A DNA stretch of 64,000 nucleotides from Gammaproteobacteria bacterium (GTDB lineage Bacteria > Pseudomonadota > Gammaproteobacteria > Pseudomonadales > Azotimanducaceae), in NCBI GenBank assembly GCA_009840545.1, contig VXNM01000003.1:62001-126000 (forward strand). Direction: 5' to 3'. The notes beneath the pieces were generated by a model, which saw only the letters and a program-made list of their open reading frames with translations, ran no database searches and was not told the origin of the DNA. This document shows positions 18,701 to 28,600 of this stretch, one piece after another. Positions within the stretch are counted from its first letter, which is position 1. Each line of letters begins with the position of its first letter. Made by a program: the position numbers and the translations under genes.

Positions 18701-21700
18701 GAAAAGCGGATCGTCATAGAGAAATTGCATCAGGTCTTTGCGGTTCTCCTTCAGATGAGGAACAGCTACATTCACGAGCCTCAAGAAGCTCGCATCATCA
18801 AAGACAACTGACGCGTAGCGTAATCCTGCACGGTAATTGCCTTCATTCATGTAATCTCGAAAGAGCCTATCCAATGGTTCAGGCGTCTCGAGAATATTGC
18901 TAATGCGAGCTACCCTCTCGATATCCATATCTTCAAGCGCTTGGTTCAAAGCCGCTTCCATTCTCGTTTGGTCGTATGGAATTGACTTGACCTCGAGATC
19001 CGGCAGTTTTTCCACCAAAGTGGGCTTCGGCAGGATGCCTGCCGTGTTGTAGTGAAACTGCAAACTTTCTGTGAAATCCTCATCTTCACTGAAGTGCTGG
19101 ACAAGAATTAGGTCAACTTCATCGGAGACATCAGTGTTATCTGTCGCTATACAAAGCCTGCGTAAAAGCTGGGCCAGATGGTTTAAACGGGAGAATCGAG
19201 CCAACACGATTGACTCCCCTTCTGTGTCTTCACTTTCTTCTGAGGCCTCTTGCTCCAAAACCTCAATGACCTTGGCGAGTTCTTCGTCAAAGAGAGTGCG
19301 AAATTTACCAAGTTTTGCATCCGACATTTGTGGAGAATCTGGCCATGTGGCGATCAATCCTTGTACAAGGATGTCGTAAAAAGTCCTGAATTCGCGGGTG
19401 ACGCTGGTGTTGACTCGGCTACTTGGCGCCATGTACATGATCATAGGCATGGCCATGCCTGCTCCCATTCGAGTCTCACTCTTGGGAGGTGCGGCATGCA
19501 GTGCAACAGGCAGTCCGCGCATCACCTTGTCCAACGCGCTGGCGTACAGCGCGTTCGCCACGTCCAGCTGGCCGTTCCCCTCCCGCAGCGCGGCCGTCTT
19601 GAACTGCAGCTCCAGGCTGTCCCGGTTCACCGTCAGGGCCTGGCTGTACGAAGCCAGCGCCTGCTTGCTGTATCCCGCCTCCAGGAACAGGTCCGCCTTC
19701 GTCTTCACCACGTCGATCTGGCCCGTGATGTCCCGAACCAGCGACAGCGAGCGCTCCGCGCCCACCGTGTCCCCCTGGGTCAGCAGCGTGCGCGCGATGC
19801 TGATGTACACCTCCGGCGGCAGCTGCTGCCGCAGCCCGATCAAGCGGCGGCCGTACCTCAGCTGACGCTCCGGATCGCCCTCGTTCTGGTAGATCGTGAA
19901 GAACCCCGCGTTCGGTGTCGCCATCGTCACGATCTCCCGAAGCACCGCCAGCCGGCGGATCCCCGCCTCCGACACCGAGTTCTCCATCGCCTCGAACTCG
20001 CCCTCCCGGTCGTTCGTCTCCTGCGCGATCTCCGACAGCAGCGTGTACAGGTAGAACTTGTCCTCGCGGCCCGTGATCCGCTCCAGGATCACCCGGTGCG
20101 TCCATCGGAACACCGACTCCACCTCCGCGCTCAGCTGCTGGAAGAACATCCGCTGGCCCACCATGTTGATGATCCCGTCCACGGCCACCACGAACTCGTT
20201 GTCGTCCACCGCGTGCTCCGCCACGTACTGCAGCAGGGCCACCGCCTCCATCGTCCGGTCGTCCTCCTTCATCAGGTCCGCCATCAGCAGAAGGTTGTCG
20301 CTGTGCTCCGGCTGCTCGATCAGGGCCCGGCGGTAGCTCTCGATCGCCTCGTCCGAGAAGCCCCCCATCGACAGCACGCTCGCCTCGAACTCTCCGCTCA
20401 CCGCCTCCGCGTCGTACCGGCGCAACTCCTCCAGCCAGTGCTGGATGTCCTCGTACTTCTCGTTCGTTCCCTCCGCAAGGTCGTACGCCAGAAGGTTCAG
20501 CACGATGTTCTGGATGTGCTCCAGGCGGTGCTCCGGGTCGATCTGCTCCAGACGGCGCAGCACCTCGTCGTACTTCGAGTACTCCTGCAGCTGGAGGTAC
20601 ACCAGGCCCAGCTGACGCAGCTTGTCCACCTCCGGCATGTCCGTGCTCCGCGCGAACTCCTTAACGATCTCGGTGGCCGAGAAGGCGTCCCCCACCTCGG
20701 TGTAGATCCGCACCAGAAGGTTCATCTCGTTCCGGTCCGCCTCGCCCGAGTACAGCTTCCCCTCCAGGTCCACCGCCATGTCCGCCAGCGCGTTCAGCTC
20801 CGCCGCGATCTGCAAAAGCTGGCTCTCCGCGAAGCTCCGACGCGCCGGCGCCTCCTCCGCGACCCAGATCTCGCGCCACAGCTCCAGCGCCGTCTCCTGG
20901 TTGCCCACCACGTTGTGCAGCCACGCCAGCCGCATCCGGTCGTCGTACCCCAGCTTCCCCTCGTGCTCCCGGATCGCCTCGAACACGTCCAGCGCCCGCT
21001 CGAACTTCCTGAGTCGCTCGAACGAGTCCGCCACCACCCGAAGATCGCTCGAGTCCGGCGGCAACGACGCCCACAGCTCCTCCACCGCCTGCTCCGCCTC
21101 GACCTCCCGGCCCCGCGCGAAGTGCGTCTCGAACAGAAACACGTTCCCGTACACGCTCGGACCGTGCGCCGCAGCGTGGCGCTCCACCATCGCCGTCGCC
21201 TCCGCAACGTAGCCCATCTGGTTCATGAACTCCCCGCCCAGAACCAGAACCTCGATCCGGTCCCGGTTGCTCTCCTCGAACCGCTCCCATACCTCCAGGG
21301 CCCGCTCCGGCTCCGCAACGTTGATGTGGTACGACGCCAGACCCACGTACCACTGCACCACCATCGGCTCCCGCTCGATCAGATTCTCGTACTCCGACAC
21401 CATCTCCGAGGACTTCCCCGCCGTGTCGTAGATCTGGATCAGCCGCATCCGCGCCTCCACGTCCGACGTGTCCCGGTTGATCGCGTGGAACAGATCGATC
21501 GCGTCGTCGTACCGCTCCAGGTCGATCAGCAGGTCGATCCGCAGATCCAGAAGATCCTCGTTCTCCACCCCACGAGCCTCCAGCTCCACCACCAGGTCGT
21601 CCATCCGACCCTCGCCACGGTACGCCTCGTCCACCAAAGTCAGCGCGTACAGCGCGTCGAACCGAAGCTCCGTCGAGTCGTACGCCCGCCACGCGTGCTC

Positions 21701-22402
21701 CCGAGCCGTCGCGTGGTCGCCCGCCTTCAACGCCCACTCCGCCACCCGAACCAGCTGGCGAAAGTGCCGCGGCGACTCCGAGTCCGGCCGGTACAGCTCC
21801 AGCGCACGGTCCGGATGGCCCAGAACCGCCAGCGTGATCGCCGCCCGGTTCTTGAACTCCTGGTCCCGGTCCCGGGCAAGATCCACCAGTCCCTCCACGT
21901 TCCGACGGTCCACCCCGATCATCGCCAGCCGGATCCGGATGAACTCCCGCTCCTCCTCCAGATCCGTCGCGTCCAGCGCCTTCCGGTACCACTCCGCCGC
22001 GCCCGACTCGTCCCCGCTCGCGTCCAGAAGACGCGCCTTCAGCAACGTCCCGTCCACCGTCTCCGAAAGCTCCAGGGCCGTGTCCACCACCTCCAGGGCC
22101 CGCTCCCGGTCCCCGTACTGCCAGTGCAGGTGCGCCTGCGATAGACGCGACTTCGAACGCTCCAGTGCCGGACGAGTCTCGTCCGACGCCACCAGCTCCA
22201 GACCCTCCAGCGCGCCCTCCACGCTCTTCGTCTCCGTCACCCAATGACTGTACACCGCGTCCACCAGACCCACGTCCAGACGACCCTCCGACGCGTTCGA
22301 CGCGCCCAGAGCCTCCATCGGGCCCTCCTGTGACCACGCCGATAATGTACAAAGCACAAAAAGGCTAGTGAAAAGAGTGCGGAAACAAGATGAGTGCTTC
22401 AT
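15704..22402 (-). CDS. Giant secreted TPR protein, copy 1 (2232 aa)
   Basis: A Sec signal peptide (residues 1-24, 'LFVLCTLSAWS') leads a very long chain of TPR-like helical hairpins. Residues about 26-964 hold many clear units (such as 'WQYGDRERALEVVDTALEL' and 'AGDHATAREHAWRAY'). They are encoded by GC-rich DNA that looks identical to the second giant gene. A Met-rich linker ('MGAGMAMPMIMYMAPSS') follows, then about 1270 residues of more degenerate helical repeats in ordinary-GC DNA, with further Met-rich stretches, ending in an acidic tail ('EEDEEEEEESS'). No catalytic motif is seen. It is the last gene of the minus-strand MoxR/VWA block, 283 bp after copy 2. That spacer holds no clear gene and could carry its own promoter. 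I infer a large periplasmic scaffold or clamp working with the MoxR system. Confidence 0.9.
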   Translation of the reverse strand: MKHSSCFRTLFTSLFVLCTLSAWSQEGPMEALGASNASEGRLDVGLVDAVYSHWVTETKSVEGALEGLELVASDETRPALERSKSRLSQAHLHWQYGDRERALEVVDTALELSETVDGTLLKARLLDASGDESGAAEWYRKALDATDLEEEREFIRIRLAMIGVDRRNVEGLVDLARDRDQEFKNRAAITLAVLGHPDRALELYRPDSESPRHFRQLVRVAEWALKAGDHATAREHAWRAYDSTELRFDALYALTLVDEAYRGEGRMDDLVVELEARGVENEDLLDLRIDLLIDLERYDDAIDLFHAINRDTSDVEARMRLIQIYDTAGKSSEMVSEYENLIEREPMVVQWYVGLASYHINVAEPERALEVWERFEESNRDRIEVLVLGGEFMNQMGYVAEATAMVERHAAAHGPSVYGNVFLFETHFARGREVEAEQAVEELWASLPPDSSDLRVVADSFERLRKFERALDVFEAIREHEGKLGYDDRMRLAWLHNVVGNQETALELWREIWVAEEAPARRSFAESQLLQIAAELNALADMAVDLEGKLYSGEADRNEMNLLVRIYTEVGDAFSATEIVKEFARSTDMPEVDKLRQLGLVYLQLQEYSKYDEVLRRLEQIDPEHRLEHIQNIVLNLLAYDLAEGTNEKYEDIQHWLEELRRYDAEAVSGEFEASVLSMGGFSDEAIESYRRALIEQPEHSDNLLLMADLMKEDDRTMEAVALLQYVAEHAVDDNEFVVAVDGIINMVGQRMFFQQLSAEVESVFRWTHRVILERITGREDKFYLYTLLSEIAQETNDREGEFEAMENSVSEAGIRRLAVLREIVTMATPNAGFFTIYQNEGDPERQLRYGRRLIGLRQQLPPEVYISIARTLLTQGDTVGAERSLSLVRDITGQIDVVKTKADLFLEAGYSKQALASYSQALTVNRDSLELQFKTAALREGNGQLDVANALYASALDKVMRGLPVALHAAPPKSETRMGAGMAMPMIMYMAPSSRVNTSVTREFRTFYDILVQGLIATWPDSPQMSDAKLGKFRTLFDEELAKVIEVLEQEASEESEDTEGESIVLARFSRLNHLAQLLRRLCIATDNTDVSDEVDLILVQHFSEDEDFTESLQFHYNTAGILPKPTLVEKLPDLEVKSIPYDQTRMEAALNQALEDMDIERVARISNILETPEPLDRLFRDYMNEGNYRAGLRYASVVFDDASFLRLVNVAVPHLKENRKDLMQFLYDDPLFMIELEDILGERLVPISEEFMRDADVKETLRRYYYRIASLWYYTKERGGIEELVLLFEHFVGNLRENQVSIGIDVSTVLGDFFSSPLDQTLQDRVKTTVAELLDKMNLQDEYVRQRMQSMVILFNIHDSNISSYLDIVSDFASKIRGSSQIASLMREYHTGDIDAAYRALLDFQNTAQNSNLWFYFRDALYTVFKDQYLKSVDDILQGNIDDLEVAKLMVNQTSYYYGGNDPEILEVGRKLADIYEALHKKFPDEKYFIERLIWSSLYSTEVLDWLEAYHRLEDNNNNVRMAYYISALKFENYDLALSMALGGSPDLRRAEIREEIFRTNDEVVGPGQRDPTEDLLRRIRGVMANYGSQDFLPKGLDAVFTRLQESANSESIDPDEVPNQLRSLWRGSQAAGLGDSMSRFYGSRNIQPLLIQYPSKGKPSSNVMYMSSSMRFGVSALPGPIGYIVSGGQIEEEEEIPTLLEVLVSKAPLGRELESFLVALSPWERQASMSMYEQTSKAYQHFPNEMSQRLDELSARVVDATADGHEFMMWLTLAADADVQLTESESDALIARARRISESSPDRLQKIARLLAKSGRYDEAVDCYEMLVLNQIRYGEFSGQSSNMIMYNMPQSSPSNILTLVEGANENLPPENAQALVQRVIPLVRPFDNDEQIQNVWKAFAVRALSVAYPPSEVIGQAERIHPDISQMAEEIEVYEALKLVQLIRAHYRARDFAKGHRYLKRLYYPLTTDESSMQPERMGIGSRYVVSTEAQKMASIQTLVRILGLDNQHTGRSYRSVTEPDQPSVGSEMFFYALDDMVDFEDFEAIDSLIRQFKSWLGDKSISQVGAYLALVRMARLSKLQNSMERAHDIALSLQDWLLNQDDEERPQGTLASFLSIATELDFDVDSQIARTALEQDIVAEERKLDLVKSLRKSQEPTVALAIARLGETEKSGLSLLIELRGIAEEAKDTEYAESLGPRIFRLENAYESIKEAGGLIEEDEEEEEESS
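19509..22329. repeat. 2821-bp GC-rich exact repeat, copy A
   Basis: This segment matches 26470-29290 at a constant offset of 6961 bp, with no mismatch found by eye. It is bounded by the codon after the signal-peptide cleavage site (right end) and the start of a Met-rich linker (left end). A hand count of one 60-bp line inside (21061-21120) gives 46 G+C; a line outside in the same gene (17881-17940) gives 22. Confidence 0.95.
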
Positions 22403-22685
22403 AAGTTACTTTAACTTCTCAATGATTTGTAGGGGTCGGATTGGGTGAGTTCGTCTTGCACTTATTCTAAGTCAGAAAGCAACATCGAATCCAATTGTTG
22501 TACGAACAACAACGAGACCAAGACCTCGACGAACTACTGAAACAAAGATTGCTACATGTAAACAGACAACTTCAGCCCGTGTACGCAATGGAAGCACAGA
22601 ACCTTCTAACCCGTATGCCACGAGCGAAGTCGCATCAAAAATCACACGCTTGTCTGTCAAACGTGTGCCCTTCGCTAGCCTATAG

Positions 22686-25600
22686 CTAAGACGACTCTAT
22701 GGCATCCAATCCTCCAGCGATTTCAACCGCCTCGTACGAGTTTTCGAGTGTAAGAATTCTAGTCTCGATTTTCTGTAGGAAATCCCCATCGTTGGAACTG
22801 TCCGCAATCGGACTTAGCTTTCGCAATAAACGTAGCCCCGCCGTATCCACGTTCACGCGTTTGACCACGTTCAATAAATCTGTCGTATCTAGCTGTTGCC
22901 GGATCAAGTCCAGGAATTCCAGCTCTTGGTCGACACCGAGCAATTCTTGATCGAACACAATTTGGCAAATCTCCGGAGCAATCGGTAAATTGCCCTCCAA
23001 TCCCATCAATGCAATTGATCGAACTAGGCCAGTGTCGATTTGCTCAACAGACTTTGTCAACAACCAGTTTTGAATTTGACCTGCGATTTCTTGAGCGCGG
23101 CTCGATTCTTCTTTGGCTATCAACATTGTGACTAGCTGTGTTAATCCATTAAGCACTGGAGATGTTTCGATTTCATCGTCATCTAACCAATCTAGAAACA
23201 CTCCAGCAGTCGAATCAATCCCTTGGGAGTCATCGAAGTTTAGTGCTTCGCCCAGTAACGATACGAACAGATCTGCGCTTGTGGGTATCGAAGGAGTCGA
23301 AACTACAATGGGCGATGATCCCATGCCTGGCAATTGAATTCCCAAAAGTGTGGCCAATGATTGAATGTTGCTCAATGTCTGATAGGACGATCCTAAACCC
23401 ATCATTCGGGGATTGACCGAGACAGGCTCTGTAAGTTGGATGGACGTCGATGCACTTTCGGACGTGAACAGCGTACGCGTCAATTGGTTTGCTTGCCGCG
23501 TGTTTCCAGTTAGGTGATTGAGTCTCACAAGTTCGACGAGTCGAATCCCGTCAAATCCTTTCACAGAGTCGTCCGTTCGATCGACATCGGGAATGAGCTC
23601 CTTCAGGTTTTGCACTACCTCGGAAGGATCGTACGCCATAGAAAAAGCTCTGATTGCAAATGCTTCCCATGTGCTTCGAAATTCGGGTGTGTCTCCCAAT
23701 GGTCGGACTACTGCAACTACACGTCGAACGAATGTTTGCAGCTTTTCTTCTGGAAGATGTTTCGCAGCTTCTTCTATCAACTGCAATACGCCCGAGTCCT
23801 CGCCATTAGAAGGACCGTAGAAGTAGATCCTTCCTGAGGGCGCAAACTCATTGAGATTTGCTCGCCGGATGACCAGTAATTCATAACAATCGGTGGCTTG
23901 GTCGAAATGGCCCTGCTTTGACAAGAGCGCTGCGAAATCAGACATTTGCTGGTTGTTCGGGGATTTCATCTCGCGTGCACGGGAGACAAATGCTTCCGAC
24001 TCCTCCACTGACAGTGAAGTCTCCGAGTCCATTACGAGTCTCATCCACAATGAAAATTCAACGTCGCTCGCGACTCGGGCAACAACTTTTTGGGTCAACT
24101 CGCCCATTCGTTTCGTGAGATGTTCAGGAAACTCACGATATGCCTTTGAAACTAGATCTTTCATTGGTTCCCAACGCAACTGCTCGTTTTGTGACACGGA
24201 AGTCAAGAGCAATTCGAGCTCTTCACCCAACGGGGCTTTCGAAGCAAGAAACTCTAATAGAGTGGGTTCTTGTTCGTCTTCATCGGTTTCATCTTGCATA
24301 CCGATTCCGCCAATAATGACCCCCATTGAAAGATACATCGTGTCGCTTGTGGGACTACCCTTGCTAGGCCATTGCAGCAATACGGGCAGGAAATTTCGCA
24401 TTCCGTAGAATCCGCTGGCCGCATCTCCAATGCTTGCGGCTTGGACACCGCGCCACAGCGAACGCAACATATTCTTGACCTCGTCCTCGTTCAGAGTTTC
24501 TTCTGCAACTCTCTCTTGAATCCTAGAGATCATGGATTCCAGCCCTGCGGGCATCATGCCACTTCTCATCATCCGATTGAAAGGATCATTTCCCCGGACA
24601 ATACTCAGAATGGCCGCAGGGTCGAAGTAGTCATACGGTTGAGCAGAGTCATTGCGAGTCAAGATGCCTTCGCGGATAGCTGGCATTCGAAGATCCGGAC
24701 CGCCATCCAACGCTATCTCCAAAGCTTGATCGTACAATTCTTCCTTAATTGCAAGCAGGTAGTAAGCCATTCGAATGGACTCTTCGCTATTGTCAATTTC
24801 GTAGTAGTCTTGCAGGTGACTTAACAGTCCATCCAATTGTGCCCCATTTAACGCGTTTAACGCAGCTTTGCCGCCAAGGATTTGCAATGCCAGCTCCTTG
24901 TCGTCCGCAAACCGTTCGAACAAGCTTGCGAGAAGACTCAATCGCTCCTCTGAATCTGGAAGAACATCATGGTCTTCGTAGGTTCGCGCACTTAGGATCC
25001 ACTTGGCCAACTCCACGTCGTCCATAGTTCCTTCACGTATTTGCTGAAGTGATTTCAGATACTGTTCCTCAAATACCGTATATAGGGGATCGCCAGCATA
25101 GAAGCCAATAGTCTCGTTTTCACGATAGATTTCAATGATTGAACTGTAGGCCGCGTCGAGTTCACCCTCATAGAAGTTGCGCAAAACTGATTTGGCTTCA
25201 TCGCCACCCGGCGCAACGGTGTAGTAATGATCGACAATGTCAAAGAACGTTTCCAAGTTCTCAGGGGCTACCTTGAAGTTGTAGATCATAGACATCGCAT
25301 ACGACTGCGTGAACTCATCTTGAATGTCGATTTTTTGCAACAATTCCTTAGTTGCCTCCATGAATCGTTCGCGAAGTTCTTCGCTCAACGGAGTCTCCAT
25401 GAGCTGCGCATGAATAGCGAACAAGTCAATTGCCATGGAGACTTGATTTGCCCGAACGCCCTTCACCACATGTTCAAACATCATTACCATTTCATCGGGA
25501 ACTCCACGTTTGTTTACGTAGAACCACAATCCTGCAGTCCCCATGAACCCGAACCGCTGAATCTCTCTCTGCACTTCGGGGTCTCTTAGGAAGGATTCGT

Positions 25601-28600
25601 CGAAGACAGCGACCGTAATTCCCAAACGTTCTTCAATCTCCAAGAGAAAGACGGGGTGATTGAGCAGAAACCTCATCAGATGGGCAGGCTCTTCCTGCAG
25701 CATTGGGACGGCGGTGTTTAAGAGCCTGGTGTAGTTAGCATCGTCAAGAGATATAGACGCGTAGCGCAGTGCGGCGTAATTCTCATTTCGCAGGATTTCT
25801 CGAAAAATGCGATCAAGCGGCTCTGGATACTCGACAATTCTTCCAATGCGTACAAGCTTCTCTAATTGTGGTCCATCTATCGCACGTCGCAATTCTGTTT
25901 CTACTCGCGTAAGGTCTGAAGGATATTTCTCGGTTTCATCCTCTTCTATCGCTTGGGCAATTTGCGGGGCAGGTTCCGTTCCTAATTTGGTGTAGTGATT
26001 GCGCAATGTGTCAATGTAGTTTTCGTCGTCTGCGAAATGCTCTAGCAGCCGTTGATCCAATTCGCTCGATACTTCAACTTGATCGGTTGCGAAGCACAGA
26101 CGTCGGAACATGTGCGATAGGTGATACAGGCGCGAGTAGCGTGCAAGCGAAATCGTCTCTTTTTCTTCTTCATCGGATGTCGTCTCTTCCTCTGACTCTT
26201 CCTTTGCCTCTTCTTCGATCTGTGCTATGGCTTTGTCAAACTCTTCGTTGAACATGCCCAGAAAGTTGTCAAGCAGTTCTTGTTCCTTTTCAGCAGAACT
26301 TGGCCACGTGGCGATCAGTCCCTGCATCAACATCTCGTAGTAGGAGCGATAGTCTCGAGTGACACCCGTATTGACTCCTCGGGATCCCGCCATGGAGACT
26401 ACTCCTCCCATGGAAACCATCATGCTTGAAGCACTTCGTGATGTGGGTGGTGCGGCGTGCAACGCGGCGGGCAGTCCGCGCATCACCTTGTCCAACGCGC
26501 TGGCGTACAGCGCGTTCGCCACGTCCAGCTGGCCGTTCCCCTCCCGCAGCGCGGCCGTCTTGAACTGCAGCTCCAGGCTGTCCCGGTTCACCGTCAGGGC
26601 CTGGCTGTACGAAGCCAGCGCCTGCTTGCTGTATCCCGCCTCCAGGAACAGGTCCGCCTTCGTCTTCACCACGTCGATCTGGCCCGTGATGTCCCGAACC
26701 AGCGACAGCGAGCGCTCCGCGCCCACCGTGTCCCCCTGGGTCAGCAGCGTGCGCGCGATGCTGATGTACACCTCCGGCGGCAGCTGCTGCCGCAGCCCGA
26801 TCAAGCGGCGGCCGTACCTCAGCTGACGCTCCGGATCGCCCTCGTTCTGGTAGATCGTGAAGAACCCCGCGTTCGGTGTCGCCATCGTCACGATCTCCCG
26901 AAGCACCGCCAGCCGGCGGATCCCCGCCTCCGACACCGAGTTCTCCATCGCCTCGAACTCGCCCTCCCGGTCGTTCGTCTCCTGCGCGATCTCCGACAGC
27001 AGCGTGTACAGGTAGAACTTGTCCTCGCGGCCCGTGATCCGCTCCAGGATCACCCGGTGCGTCCATCGGAACACCGACTCCACCTCCGCGCTCAGCTGCT
27101 GGAAGAACATCCGCTGGCCCACCATGTTGATGATCCCGTCCACGGCCACCACGAACTCGTTGTCGTCCACCGCGTGCTCCGCCACGTACTGCAGCAGGGC
27201 CACCGCCTCCATCGTCCGGTCGTCCTCCTTCATCAGGTCCGCCATCAGCAGAAGGTTGTCGCTGTGCTCCGGCTGCTCGATCAGGGCCCGGCGGTAGCTC
27301 TCGATCGCCTCGTCCGAGAAGCCCCCCATCGACAGCACGCTCGCCTCGAACTCTCCGCTCACCGCCTCCGCGTCGTACCGGCGCAACTCCTCCAGCCAGT
27401 GCTGGATGTCCTCGTACTTCTCGTTCGTTCCCTCCGCAAGGTCGTACGCCAGAAGGTTCAGCACGATGTTCTGGATGTGCTCCAGGCGGTGCTCCGGGTC
27501 GATCTGCTCCAGACGGCGCAGCACCTCGTCGTACTTCGAGTACTCCTGCAGCTGGAGGTACACCAGGCCCAGCTGACGCAGCTTGTCCACCTCCGGCATG
27601 TCCGTGCTCCGCGCGAACTCCTTAACGATCTCGGTGGCCGAGAAGGCGTCCCCCACCTCGGTGTAGATCCGCACCAGAAGGTTCATCTCGTTCCGGTCCG
27701 CCTCGCCCGAGTACAGCTTCCCCTCCAGGTCCACCGCCATGTCCGCCAGCGCGTTCAGCTCCGCCGCGATCTGCAAAAGCTGGCTCTCCGCGAAGCTCCG
27801 ACGCGCCGGCGCCTCCTCCGCGACCCAGATCTCGCGCCACAGCTCCAGCGCCGTCTCCTGGTTGCCCACCACGTTGTGCAGCCACGCCAGCCGCATCCGG
27901 TCGTCGTACCCCAGCTTCCCCTCGTGCTCCCGGATCGCCTCGAACACGTCCAGCGCCCGCTCGAACTTCCTGAGTCGCTCGAACGAGTCCGCCACCACCC
28001 GAAGATCGCTCGAGTCCGGCGGCAACGACGCCCACAGCTCCTCCACCGCCTGCTCCGCCTCGACCTCCCGGCCCCGCGCGAAGTGCGTCTCGAACAGAAA
28101 CACGTTCCCGTACACGCTCGGACCGTGCGCCGCAGCGTGGCGCTCCACCATCGCCGTCGCCTCCGCAACGTAGCCCATCTGGTTCATGAACTCCCCGCCC
28201 AGAACCAGAACCTCGATCCGGTCCCGGTTGCTCTCCTCGAACCGCTCCCATACCTCCAGGGCCCGCTCCGGCTCCGCAACGTTGATGTGGTACGACGCCA
28301 GACCCACGTACCACTGCACCACCATCGGCTCCCGCTCGATCAGATTCTCGTACTCCGACACCATCTCCGAGGACTTCCCCGCCGTGTCGTAGATCTGGAT
28401 CAGCCGCATCCGCGCCTCCACGTCCGACGTGTCCCGGTTGATCGCGTGGAACAGATCGATCGCGTCGTCGTACCGCTCCAGGTCGATCAGCAGGTCGATC
28501 CGCAGATCCAGAAGATCCTCGTTCTCCACCCCACGAGCCTCCAGCTCCACCACCAGGTCGTCCATCCGACCCTCGCCACGGTACGCCTCGTCCACCAAAG

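Noticed and set aside
19250-22144. Plus-strand open frame of 964 codons opposite the GC-rich module of giant gene 1
   Set aside because: It exists because G/C-ending codons on the minus strand leave no stops on the other. The product is a repetitive His/Arg/Val/Leu/Gln-rich chain, while the minus-strand frame has a signal peptide and TPR units and continues outside the island.
20661-22352. Minus-strand Gly/Arg/Ala-rich open frame of 563 codons in an alternate frame of giant gene 1 (and its twin at 27622-29205)
   Set aside because: Low-complexity composition and full overlap with the TPR frame; a by-product of high GC.
22403-22685. Possible promoter between the two giant genes
   Set aside because: The best -35/-10 pair on the minus strand (TTGGAT and TAGAAT) has a 19-nt spacing and poor match; not strong enough to list.
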